NCBI RefSeq assembly: GCF_000012485.1
Contig: NC_007512.1
Location: 435,001 to 499,000 of the forward strand
DNA length: 64,000 nucleotides
Direction: 5' to 3'
DNA from: Pelodictyon luteolum DSM 273
Lineage (GTDB): Bacteria > Bacteroidota > Chlorobiia > Chlorobiales > Chlorobiaceae
Shown: piece after piece, positions 1 through 9,769 of the stretch
Numbering within the stretch: position 1 is the first letter of the stretch
Layout: each line of letters starts with the position of its first letter
Position numbers and translations under genes: made by a program
The notes under the pieces: model-generated
Databases searched by the model: none
The model's input: only the letters and a program-made list of their open reading frames with translations
What the model was told of the DNA's origin: nothing

Positions 1-2
1 CC

Positions 3-3000
3 GTCGATGCTGACGGTGATGGATCGGGCGCAGCCCTGCAGGGCACGCTCGTCATCGACACCGATGCCGCTGCCAAGGATGTCCTGGTTCTTACCGGTGT
101 GGCGGCTACGACGATCAACACGCAGTCGTCTCTCGGCGGGACTGTTACTGTCGAAGCCGACAAGCTGGCTGACGACATCACGCTTGCGCTCAACGGAGCT
201 GCGGCAATTACGGTGAACGATCTGGTCGGTGATATCGATGCCGACGGCAACGGTACCACCACAGGCATGACCGCCGGTGACCTGATCGTCAAGACCGCCG
301 ACAACGGCGGCGGCTCGCTTGCCATTCATACCGGCGACACCTCGCTGTACCTCAATACGGCTGCCGACACGGATACAAAGGATGCGGTCACGGTCGACGC
401 AGACATGATGGCCCGCGACACCGACATGTACATCGGCGGTGCTTCGAATGTCACCATTACAGGCCTTATTACCGATCTCTACGCCTCGAGCGCCGCGACG
501 GACTATGCGACCCTGAGCGGGTCCCTCACCGTGACGACCGGTGCGTTGACCAATGGCGGCGGAACCGGCGGGGCAGTCCAGTTCGTGCTCGGTTCGGGTG
601 TAACGACCGTCGTTGCCAATGAGTCCGGAACCGATGCTACGACGACGGACCTCGTTATCGATGCTACGGCGCTCACCGCCAACACTCTGACGCTGCGGGG
701 TACCGCCGAGATTGAAGTCGATCATGTGAGCACCAATGTCGATGCAGGCGGCGATGCCGAGAGCTCACTGTCGCCGTTGAGCGGAATGCTGGATATCGAT
801 GCGGAGGCAGGATCGCATACATTCACGGTTACGACCGGTACCGGGCGTACCGCAGTCACGGCGGCAACCGGCAACACAATCACCATCGCTGCGGCGCTGC
901 TTGATGATATCAATGCAGTGGTGTCCGGCGCAAAGGCCGATGCGGAGCTGGTCCTCGACGGTACCGGTACGGTGAGGGTCAACGATCTCAACGGTGACCT
1001 GAATGCCGAAGATTTCAGCGGGGCTACGGGCACTTCCCTGACGGTCAATGTCTCCGACCTGTCTGGAACCGGAGACGGTGCGGACAGCCTTGCCGCCCTT
1101 GAAATCGTGACAGGCTCAACCGATACCAACATTACCGGTAACGACCTTTACGACGATGTCGATACGCTTGATATCCGGGTTGATGGTTCCGCTCTGGCCG
1201 GTCAAGCCGGTGAACGCCTGAAACTCAGCGGTACGGCCGAGTATGTTGTTGAGAACAATACGGACAATCAGAAGCTGACCCTCGATGTATACGATCTTCT
1301 CGACAACAATGAAGTGACCCTCCAGGGTGTCGGTGACTTCGAACTCACAGGCACCAGCGCCGATGTGGATGCCAGCGATCTTACTGGCGACATTACCGTC
1401 CGGACGAAAAACACTGATCCTGATGCTGCCGACGACATCATTGTCACCTCCGGATCGGGCATCACGACCGTGGACGCTGTGGAATCTGTCGACAAGATCA
1501 CCCTGAACGCGGCACTGATTCATGACGACCATCTGGATGCGGAACGCACCATAGAGACGGAAAAAACCGAAGTCAATGTTCTTGGCGCAGGTACCGTCGT
1601 TGTCACTAACCTCAAGGCTGACCTTGATGCTTCAAGCTTTACGGGTACTCTGGATGTGACCCGTACTGCTGTCGGTGTTGATGCGTCGGAAAACCCCTAC
1701 ATCGATGATGTCGACATCACGGTCGGCGTCAAGGGCGCTTCAATTGACGCGGGTGAAATCCGCAACAATACGACCTATGTCGATGCGCACCTGATGGATG
1801 CGGACGGCCTGCTTACGCTGGAAGGTGCAGACGCCACCTCGTTCCTTGTTGACCTTGTCAATGAAGGCGCAAAAATCGATGCCAGGGGCCTCGACGGTGC
1901 GCTTGATGTCTACACCATCGACGGTGTTGGCAAGACTTCGGTTGTCGAGGTCCTGACCGGTACGGCTGAGACTACGATTACTTCGAATGCCGGCGCGGTC
2001 GATGTCGATGCGACTGCACTGGACGATGAGACCCTCTATCTCATCGGCAGTTCGGAATACGAGGTCACACATCTGGGGTACAATCTCTTTGCAGAGAACT
2101 CCACGGGCGCCATTGCTGTGACGACGGATGCCATCAGCGGGTATTCTTCCACTTCACCCTTCCTGACGATCACGACCGGCACGGGCAACATGACGGTCAA
2201 CGGCGATGACAGCAATGACAGCGATACTGGTATTCTGGACATCACCGTCAAAGCCGACAAGATTGCCGACGCGAGCACGACTGAAGTCGATCTCTATCTG
2301 ACGGGAGATGCCGAATACCTCATCACCAGCAATACCACAACGGTTGGCGGTTCATACAGCGAGGTCACCATCGATGCGAGTGATCTCGGCGATACCGGCG
2401 GCCTTACGCTTTCGGGTGAGGGCAACTTCCGTCTGGTCAATACGACCCAGGATGTGCTTGCGCCGACCCTCGAGGGCAAGCTGACGGTCGAGACTGAAGG
2501 CCCGGTTGGTGGCACGGCAGTCGCCAATATCATCACCGTAACGGCAGGATCGGGTCAGCTTGGTGTCAAGGCCACTGATTCGATTGACAAGATCACGGTC
2601 GAGGCGGCGAACCTGGTTGATGATACGAACACATATTCTCCCGCTACCTACAATCCCGGGACATGGGAGCTGACGGCTGAGGGGGCCGGTACGGTTGTTG
2701 TCAATGGCCTGGCTGCCGACCTTGATGCTCACACTCTGGGCGGTGAGCTGACCGTCAGTCTGGGCGATGTGACCCCGGCAGATGTTGATATCTGGCTGAA
2801 TGATGGCGACTCAACCATCAATACCGACAGCTCGGGCGTCACCCTCAATGCCTCCCAGCTTGGTACGGACGATGTCGTTACCCTTACCGAGGCTGGTGCA
2901 GTCTACCTGTTCAATGCCGATGCTGGCATGAAGGTCGATGCCAAAACGGTTGTTTCCGGTCAGGAAACAAGCTACAGCGGCCTCCTGACCGTTGCTACGG

Positions 3001-6000
3001 CGGCACTCTCTACCGGGGAGAAGGTCTTTGTCGATACCGGTTCCAATGATACCAAGATCATCGGCAGCGGAGGTGGGGTCGATGTGGATGCAACGGTTCT
3101 GGCCGATAACAACGATCTCATCATCCAGGGTTCGTCCGTGGTGACGGTGACCGGTCTGCAGGCCGATGTCAAGGCCGGCGCCACCAGTGGCACCATCAGC
3201 ACCGGAGCTATCGATATCACGACCGTTTCAAACGCCAATCTCAGCGTGGAGACCGGTACGGGAGATATCGCAATCACGAGCGCAAGCGGCGTGGTGACTG
3301 TTGATGCAGCCTCCATGAGCCGCAGTGTGAAAGACGCAGATGCGGACATCACCGTGGACGGAAGTGCCAAATTCACCCTCAGCAGCGTCGGGACGAATGT
3401 GCTTGTCGATGCTGCGCAGCTCAGCACCGCAAATCATAGCACCGACGACGGCAAACTGACTGTCACTACCAAAGACGGGGCGACCGGAGTTGTCATCACC
3501 ACCGGCAATGCCCAGACGACGGTCAATACCGGAAGCTCTACTGCCGGCAGGGTTGAGGTTCAGGCGGACACAATGGATAACGATATTGTTCTTGACCTGA
3601 ACGGTTCGTCGCAGGTGAATGTGTTCGATGTCATCGGAGACATTGACGCTTCCGGTCTGAGCAATACGCTCTATGTCAAGACAGCTGACAACGAGGACGC
3701 TGTCGGAAGCAGCAGCCTTGAGGATGTGAAAGTAACCCTCGGCAACGCGAGCGCGGGCATCGTTGGCGTTGGCAGTGACGACCGCATCGATGTTGTTGCA
3801 AATGCCATGACTACCAACGGCAGGGTATTGAGCCTGGCTGGTGCTTCGGATGTCTATGTGACAGGCCTGTTCGAGAATCTGGATGCCAACGGAAGCAGCG
3901 TCAACGGCTACAGCATGGCAGCCCTGACGGGAGATCTGTTCGTCACGACCGGAGAATTGACGAGCGACAGTCAGTTGACGATGTACACTGGTACCGGCAA
4001 CACCTTCATCAATGCCGACAAGGTCGATACCGACACCAATGACCTGGAGGACCTGACTGTAGATGCCGGCGCCATGAGTTCTGGTGTCGCTGAAGCGACG
4101 CTGACCCTGACCGGCGATGCCGATATCTATGTCTACGGCGCAAGCCGCGATATCCTGGCCACGACATACAGCGGAGACTCTTCGGTCGATACCCAGCTGA
4201 CGGGTTCCCTGTGGGTACGTGCGAATAGTTCGAGCAACTTCGATATCGTGACGGGTACGCACAAAACGACCGTCACCATGGACTCCGCTTCCTCGACGGT
4301 GCATGTCGATGCCATGGCACTTGTCGAGGACGCTACACTGTCAAGTTCCTATGAGGAACTGAACATCACGGGTTCGGCCACGAGCTCAACGGCCTATGTG
4401 ACCAACCTCGTTGCCGATGTCAAGGCTGACCTGTTCTACGGCACGCTTGATGTGATTACAGCGGAAAATGCTTCGATTGCAGTGATTGCCGGTAACCGTA
4501 ACAACTTTATCAGCGCCAACGGAGCTGATGCAGCCGTGATGGTCAATGCCGGGGCCATTGATGCCAACTACAACCTCTATGCCCGCGGGGTGGGAGACTT
4601 CTCTGTTACGAGTGTCGGAAACAGCGTCGTCATCGATGCCGACGGCTCAAGTACCTATACCGATAAGCTGACCGGATCCCTGGATGTGACCACTGCCAGT
4701 GGTGCGACCAATGTTGCAGTATACACGGGTACTTATACGACAACGGTCGAGGGTAACCTGGGCAGCATTGCGGTCAATGCAAAGGAACTGCTTGATCGGG
4801 AAAGCACCTATGAGATGTTACTCGAGGGCAGTTCCGCCATGACGGTTACCAACCTGATTGCTGATGTGAACGCCACTGCATCGTCAGGAACGGTGAGTAT
4901 TACAACCGGTGACGCCGTTGACAACGGCATCAGCATCCTGACCGGTTCCGGGGCGATGAGCGTTACCGACAGTGCCGCCAGTGATACGGTGAGCATTGAT
5001 GCAACAAAGCTGAATGATAATACCCTGCTTACCTTGTCCGGTGATGCCAAGTTTACGGTGTCTTCCCTCAAGGGCGATGCGGTGGTCAATAGCGGTACCG
5101 GCCTCTTTACGGCAACGCTGGCTGACGCCCCGGATGTCACCATCGATACTGACCGTACCACGACAGTGAATGCGGCAGCTCTTGCTGCCGGTCATACGCT
5201 GGAGCTGACCGGTTCGGGCAATGTGACCCTCAGCGGCCTGATTGCGAACCTTGATGCCAATGGCGTCAGCGACTGGAACAGCGGATCGGAGCTGACCGGC
5301 ACCCTGAACATTACCACCTCGGTAAGGCAGACCGACGGAGAGGTGACCAGCGGCGGCGTGACCGGCGACGGTACGGATCCGGCACTGACCATCTGGACCG
5401 GCAGCAACTCGACGACGGTAACGGGCTATGATGCTACCGCCAACGAGTCCTCCATTCTTGACATTGTCGTTGATGCGACAAAACTTGCCGATACAAACAC
5501 CAGCACGGTTCTTTATCTCGGCGGTGATGCGGAGTACAAACTGGTCAACTCTGATACGACCTACTCGACGAGCCATAAGGAAGTGCAGGTCAACCTCGCC
5601 AATGCTGCTGGTTCCGGCAAGGTCATCCTTACCGGCACCGGTGCCTACAACCTGATTGAGACCTCGACCGATATTGATGCGGGTATTGCCGAGGGACCGC
5701 TGACAGTCACCACCAGAGTTGCGAGCGTTGACGACATCATCGTCACGGCCGGCACCAACATCCTCACCGTTGATGCGGTGAACGCCGGCGATACGGTGGC
5801 AATCGTGGCTGCGAACCTCACCGACGACATGGATGACAATGATCGCACTGGAACGGTTAGCAAGGATCCGGATAGTGACGGCGTTGATACATTCGAGCTG
5901 ACCACAAAGGGTGCGGGTGATATTACCGTCAGCGACCTGTCTGCCGATCTTGATGCGTCGCTTCTTTCCGGTGACCTCTATGTTTCGCTGAAGACGTTCT

Positions 6001-7700
6001 CGAGCTTTGATACTGTTGACGATGTCGACATCAAGCTCAACTCCGGTGATGCAACCATCAACACCCGAAGGCTCCAGTCGCGTGATGTTACCCTTGATGC
6101 GGATGCTATGGCTGAGGGTGATACCATCACCCTTGCAGGTGGCGGCAATATTGTTGCATACAAAGTTGATGCAGGCGTCACGGTCGATGCGAAAACCGGC
6201 GTCGTGGTCGGTGTGACGCAGGTTAACTCTACGGGTATCCTTGAAATCTATACCGATGTTCTGTCAACCGGTGAACAGGTCCAGGTGCTGACGGGTGAAG
6301 GTCCCACGACCATCGTGAGCACAGGTTCTGCGGCAGATTCGAAGATCACCGTCGATGCTGATTTCCTCAAGCAGGCAACGACTGGCGATTACCTGAAAAA
6401 AGACCTTATCCTGAACGGTTCGACTGCATTCTGGGTGACGGCCCTCGGCGCCAGTGTGTACGCGACTGCAGCTTCGGCTTTGGTCAACATTACGATGGAG
6501 GAGACCGATTCGGTTGCCGATACCCTCTGGGTGACGACCGGTACGGCCAACACCGTCATTACGGGCCTCGATGCCCTCGACACCATCCAGGTCGATGCCG
6601 CGGCGTCGGGTTCGGGCGACATCATCACCGTCGACGGATCCTCGGATGTCATCATATCCAATGTTTCTTCTTCAATGGATATCGATGCCAACGGCGATGC
6701 AAGCGATACCGGCAGCACCGCGCTCACCGGTGAGTTGACTGTGTCGCTTACCTCAACCGCTGATTCCGTCGATATCTGGACCGGCACGAAGAACACCACC
6801 GTCCATACCAACATTTCGAATGCGGGCCATGGTGTATCTATTGTCGCTGCCGCTCTCGAAGACAACCAGCAGTTGACTCTGGACGGTGCCGCCAATGTGG
6901 TGGTGACGGGCCTGGACGGCAACATCACAGCAACCAGCCTGACCGGCAGCCTGACGGTGACGACAGCCGGTGCGGCAGATGGCCAGATCTCTATCGCTTT
7001 GGGTTCCGGGACGACCACGGTGACTGCCGATGCCCTCGATACGGTGACGATCGATGCGACCCAGCAGGACGGCAATGCAGCCAGCACCGACGGAGCAGAC
7101 ATTATTACACTCAACGGCAACGGGGCCTTTGTGGTCAACAACCTGAAAGCCGACATCGATGCTGCGGCTGACGGGGATGCAACTGCGGGAGAAGTGTCGT
7201 TGACGGTCGATCTCCTCACTCCGGAGGACAACGCCATCACAATCGATACCGACAGGACAACGCTCGTCAAGGCCGGGGAGCTGGATGGAACCGATGATGT
7301 CCTGACCCTGAAGGGTGATGGCGACATCACTGTGGGTATCTACGACGAGTCGACCGGCGCTACGACTGAAGGACTTGGAGTGATTACACTCAATGCTGCG
7401 GAGACCACTGGATCCATCGAAGTCTACACTTCAGCGATTGCCGGTGCAACTTCGGGGACTACTCAGCACCTGACGGCAACAACCGGTTCAGGTGACTTCC
7501 TCATCTACGGTGATGACAGTACGAATGCAACATATGTGAGTGGTACAGTTGAGAGTGGCAGCGTCTACTCTGAGACCCGTGACATTCAGATTGATTCGTC
7601 TCTGATGACATCGGAAGACCGTCTGACTCTCGGCGGAGATGCCGAGTTCTACCTGACGGGTGTCGCCGCAATCGTCCAGGCATCTGAGGACGGCATCTGG
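3..7700 (+). repeat. Degenerate protein-coding repeats with higher-order duplication
   Basis: The coding sequence repeats a short beta-strand motif many times. Above this there is longer-range similarity. The block at about nt 177-900 (LNGAAAITVNDLVGDIDA ... KTADN) resembles the block from about nt 3584 (LNGSSQVNVFDVIGDIDA ... KTADN). The block from about nt 2175 (ILDITVKADKIAD ... YLTGDAEYL) resembles that from about nt 5400 (ILDIVVDATKLAD ... YLGGDAEYK). Both offsets are about 3.2-3.4 kb, and an older copy related to the second pair is visible near nt 1115. Copies are diverged, so these are old duplications rather than recent copies. Confidence 0.7.
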
Positions 7701-9560
7701 ACAGGGCACACCGACGACGGGTCTGTTGATGTGGCCAACATGCCGCTTGATTCGGCATCTATTTCTCCCGATACAGCTGAGGGACTTGGGCTGAATGGTA
7801 TCGATGCCAACCTCACATCACTTGCAACAGGCGACATCTACATCACAGGTACCGATGCCGCCAATACATTCCTGCTCGGTGGTGGCGATGACACCATCTA
7901 TGGCTACGGTGGAGATGACTACCTCCGCGGTGGCGATGGTGATGATATCATTTACGCCGGTATGGGTGACGACACCATCTATGGCGGTGACGGCGATGAC
8001 TTCCTCGTCGGCGGTTCCGGAAGGGACGGCAGCGACTTCATCAGCGGTGGCGACGGTGTCGATACGGCCTGCTTCTATTATTCAACCTATGACACAGCCG
8101 CAGCTCGCTATGTTCTCTATCTGGATAGTGACGGCAACATGCTGTCGAGCAATCTGGATATCATCGGTCAGGACGGGTTGGATACCGGTAATAATGCATC
8201 AGAAATAGCAGAGACATTCTACTACTCGTTCGACCGTACGACCAGCGGCACCTTGAATCAGGTTGAGGTCATCGTCAACCTCGAGTCTGCGACCGAGACC
8301 ATCACCGACAGGGTCCTGAGTGATGTTGAAAACCTGCAGTTCTGCAATATTTCCACTGGTGGTAGTGAGGTCCTGAACCCGGACGACTTTGTAGGTAAGG
8401 TCATCAATGTCAACACCGGTGAGAAGTTCTCTACCATTCAGGCAGCAATCGATGATTCCGACACCCGAGATGATGATGTGATCCTCGCCAAGAGCGCTGT
8501 TTACAACGAGGAGGCATTCGTCAGCAAGAACCTGACATTCTTCCTGCAGGATGGTGCCAGCGGTGTGACATTGACCCTTGCCAACGATTATCTCGATCAT
8601 ACCGAGTATGAACTGGCCATAAAGGTCATGAGTGAAGAGGATATCACAATCAACGGCAACGGTGGCGACAACACAATCACCATTCTTGATTACAGTGATC
8701 TGGCCAGCTGGACGCAATCAAATGAAGGTACCAACAGCGGCCTGCATGAGATCGACACCAATGAGGATGGATCCGCTGATACCGAGGCCTTCGAGCTGAT
8801 TGGCGGGTGGTCAACCGCCGTCCCCTCGGTTCGTGGCGATGGGGAGGAGATCTTCGGTTACCTTAGCGAATTCGATAACGCCAGCTATACCATCAACGGT
8901 CTTGACGGCGATGATGTCATCCGCATCAGTGAAACCTCCACCAAGATTCACTATCTCTACGGCGGATCGGGAGACGACTTCCTCTCTGCCGGCCAGGGTA
9001 CCGAGTGGCTTGACGGTGGATCGGGCAATGATATCCTTGTTTCGCTCGGCGGTGATGACCGCATGCTCGGAGGCAGCGGTGATGACCTGATTGTGCTGGC
9101 GACCTACAACGATGGTGATGCAGGCAGCGTACTTGATCCAAGTGGCGATGGCCGAACCCTTATCCTCCTTGGTGGCGGCGATGACCAGATTGTTGCGGCC
9201 GTTCTGGACCCCGATTACGGTATCGACATCGATGCATGGGTTCTTGACTTTGCCCGTGGCGATGATCGGATCAACCTTGAGAACCTGGTCGACAGCAAGG
9301 GTGGAACAGTCGATCTCTATGACATCATCAAAGATATCTCTGGATCTGAAATCGGCCTTGATAACTATACGGCCACATACGACGACGGGGATGCAGCTCA
9401 TACCGATGATGTGAATGTCAATGTGGAGGGTTCCATCTATCTGCTCGGCATCAATACTGCGCGCCTTACTTCTACAGATTTCGTCTACGATAGTGACGCT
9501 GCGTGGCTTGATCAGTTCCATGACCTCATCGGTCTGCAGGATGTTTTGCAGGCAGTATAG
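3..9560 (+). CDS. Giant repetitive RTX exoprotein (type I secretion substrate), 5' end outside window
   Basis: The open frame runs in from the window edge: codons from base 3 already encode the same repeat type, so the GTG at 99 is not the real start. At least 3185 residues are visible. Up to about nt 7700 the protein is built of degenerate repeats with the theme [L-T-V-x-T-x-x-G-x-x-x-T-x-V ... D-A-x-x-L ... L-x-G-x-x-x-V-x-x-L-x-A-D-x-D-A], rich in Asp, Thr, Val, Gly and Ala and almost free of Cys, as expected of a secreted beta-solenoid. Glycine/aspartate RTX nonapeptides (GGxGDDxL) occur at about nt 7875-8030 and 8955-9110. Between them lies a segment starting near nt 8400 that resembles the start of a pectin-lyase-like right-handed beta helix. 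The C-terminus is the expected site of the uncleaved type I secretion signal. Probable role is a calcium-dependent surface adhesin or matrix protein. That role is inferred; the RTX/type I assignment rests on visible repeats and on the exporter genes downstream. Confidence 0.85.
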   Translation, partial: VDADGDGSGAALQGTLVIDTDAAAKDVLVLTGVAATTINTQSSLGGTVTVEADKLADDITLALNGAAAITVNDLVGDIDADGNGTTTGMTAGDLIVKTADNGGGSLAIHTGDTSLYLNTAADTDTKDAVTVDADMMARDTDMYIGGASNVTITGLITDLYASSAATDYATLSGSLTVTTGALTNGGGTGGAVQFVLGSGVTTVVANESGTDATTTDLVIDATALTANTLTLRGTAEIEVDHVSTNVDAGGDAESSLSPLSGMLDIDAEAGSHTFTVTTGTGRTAVTAATGNTITIAAALLDDINAVVSGAKADAELVLDGTGTVRVNDLNGDLNAEDFSGATGTSLTVNVSDLSGTGDGADSLAALEIVTGSTDTNITGNDLYDDVDTLDIRVDGSALAGQAGERLKLSGTAEYVVENNTDNQKLTLDVYDLLDNNEVTLQGVGDFELTGTSADVDASDLTGDITVRTKNTDPDAADDIIVTSGSGITTVDAVESVDKITLNAALIHDDHLDAERTIETEKTEVNVLGAGTVVVTNLKADLDASSFTGTLDVTRTAVGVDASENPYIDDVDITVGVKGASIDAGEIRNNTTYVDAHLMDADGLLTLEGADATSFLVDLVNEGAKIDARGLDGALDVYTIDGVGKTSVVEVLTGTAETTITSNAGAVDVDATALDDETLYLIGSSEYEVTHLGYNLFAENSTGAIAVTTDAISGYSSTSPFLTITTGTGNMTVNGDDSNDSDTGILDITVKADKIADASTTEVDLYLTGDAEYLITSNTTTVGGSYSEVTIDASDLGDTGGLTLSGEGNFRLVNTTQDVLAPTLEGKLTVETEGPVGGTAVANIITVTAGSGQLGVKATDSIDKITVEAANLVDDTNTYSPATYNPGTWELTAEGAGTVVVNGLAADLDAHTLGGELTVSLGDVTPADVDIWLNDGDSTINTDSSGVTLNASQLGTDDVVTLTEAGAVYLFNADAGMKVDAKTVVSGQETSYSGLLTVATAALSTGEKVFVDTGSNDTKIIGSGGGVDVDATVLADNNDLIIQGSSVVTVTGLQADVKAGATSGTISTGAIDITTVSNANLSVETGTGDIAITSASGVVTVDAASMSRSVKDADADITVDGSAKFTLSSVGTNVLVDAAQLSTANHSTDDGKLTVTTKDGATGVVITTGNAQTTVNTGSSTAGRVEVQADTMDNDIVLDLNGSSQVNVFDVIGDIDASGLSNTLYVKTADNEDAVGSSSLEDVKVTLGNASAGIVGVGSDDRIDVVANAMTTNGRVLSLAGASDVYVTGLFENLDANGSSVNGYSMAALTGDLFVTTGELTSDSQLTMYTGTGNTFINADKVDTDTNDLEDLTVDAGAMSSGVAEATLTLTGDADIYVYGASRDILATTYSGDSSVDTQLTGSLWVRANSSSNFDIVTGTHKTTVTMDSASSTVHVDAMALVEDATLSSSYEELNITGSATSSTAYVTNLVADVKADLFYGTLDVITAENASIAVIAGNRNNFISANGADAAVMVNAGAIDANYNLYARGVGDFSVTSVGNSVVIDADGSSTYTDKLTGSLDVTTASGATNVAVYTGTYTTTVEGNLGSIAVNAKELLDRESTYEMLLEGSSAMTVTNLIADVNATASSGTVSITTGDAVDNGISILTGSGAMSVTDSAASDTVSIDATKLNDNTLLTLSGDAKFTVSSLKGDAVVNSGTGLFTATLADAPDVTIDTDRTTTVNAAALAAGHTLELTGSGNVTLSGLIANLDANGVSDWNSGSELTGTLNITTSVRQTDGEVTSGGVTGDGTDPALTIWTGSNSTTVTGYDATANESSILDIVVDATKLADTNTSTVLYLGGDAEYKLVNSDTTYSTSHKEVQVNLANAAGSGKVILTGTGAYNLIETSTDIDAGIAEGPLTVTTRVASVDDIIVTAGTNILTVDAVNAGDTVAIVAANLTDDMDDNDRTGTVSKDPDSDGVDTFELTTKGAGDITVSDLSADLDASLLSGDLYVSLKTFSSFDTVDDVDIKLNSGDATINTRRLQSRDVTLDADAMAEGDTITLAGGGNIVAYKVDAGVTVDAKTGVVVGVTQVNSTGILEIYTDVLSTGEQVQVLTGEGPTTIVSTGSAADSKITVDADFLKQATTGDYLKKDLILNGSTAFWVTALGASVYATAASALVNITMEETDSVADTLWVTTGTANTVITGLDALDTIQVDAAASGSGDIITVDGSSDVIISNVSSSMDIDANGDASDTGSTALTGELTVSLTSTADSVDIWTGTKNTTVHTNISNAGHGVSIVAAALEDNQQLTLDGAANVVVTGLDGNITATSLTGSLTVTTAGAADGQISIALGSGTTTVTADALDTVTIDATQQDGNAASTDGADIITLNGNGAFVVNNLKADIDAAADGDATAGEVSLTVDLLTPEDNAITIDTDRTTLVKAGELDGTDDVLTLKGDGDITVGIYDESTGATTEGLGVITLNAAETTGSIEVYTSAIAGATSGTTQHLTATTGSGDFLIYGDDSTNATYVSGTVESGSVYSETRDIQIDSSLMTSEDRLTLGGDAEFYLTGVAAIVQASEDGIWTGHTDDGSVDVANMPLDSASISPDTAEGLGLNGIDANLTSLATGDIYITGTDAANTFLLGGGDDTIYGYGGDDYLRGGDGDDIIYAGMGDDTIYGGDGDDFLVGGSGRDGSDFISGGDGVDTACFYYSTYDTAAARYVLYLDSDGNMLSSNLDIIGQDGLDTGNNASEIAETFYYSFDRTTSGTLNQVEVIVNLESATETITDRVLSDVENLQFCNISTGGSEVLNPDDFVGKVINVNTGEKFSTIQAAIDDSDTRDDDVILAKSAVYNEEAFVSKNLTFFLQDGASGVTLTLANDYLDHTEYELAIKVMSEEDITINGNGGDNTITILDYSDLASWTQSNEGTNSGLHEIDTNEDGSADTEAFELIGGWSTAVPSVRGDGEEIFGYLSEFDNASYTINGLDGDDVIRISETSTKIHYLYGGSGDDFLSAGQGTEWLDGGSGNDILVSLGGDDRMLGGSGDDLIVLATYNDGDAGSVLDPSGDGRTLILLGGGDDQIVAAVLDPDYGIDIDAWVLDFARGDDRINLENLVDSKGGTVDLYDIIKDISGSEIGLDNYTATYDDGDAAHTDDVNVNVEGSIYLLGINTARLTSTDFVYDSDAAWLDQFHDLIGLQDVLQAV

Positions 9561-9576
9561 TCTTCCAATGCCGTGA

Positions 9577-9608
9577 GGCAGGCGAGTCGGTCGCCTGCCC
9601 TCTTTTTT
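9577..9608 (+). terminator. Rho-independent terminator after the giant gene
   Basis: A perfect 9-bp stem (GGCAGGCGA / TCGCCTGCC) with a 5-base loop is followed by CTCTTTTTTG, 16 bases after the TAG stop. It separates the first exoprotein gene from the second. Confidence 0.85.
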
Positions 9609-9769
9609 GTCCGGGGTGCGTTTTCTCCGGGCCTCTCTTGATAATCGGCACTGCCTGGTTGTTTCTGGCTGTGCCCTAAAATCCATAAGCCTGCACGATC
9701 CTCAGGATCCGGTACGGCAGTATGGTACTCGGGATATCTCTGGATGCGTATTGATAAGCTTGTGGATAC

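Noticed and set aside
3228-4304. 358-residue minus-strand frame inside the giant gene
   Set aside because: It is the antisense of the repetitive GAT/GTC-rich coding sequence, which lacks stops on the other strand by composition; no motif or start signal.
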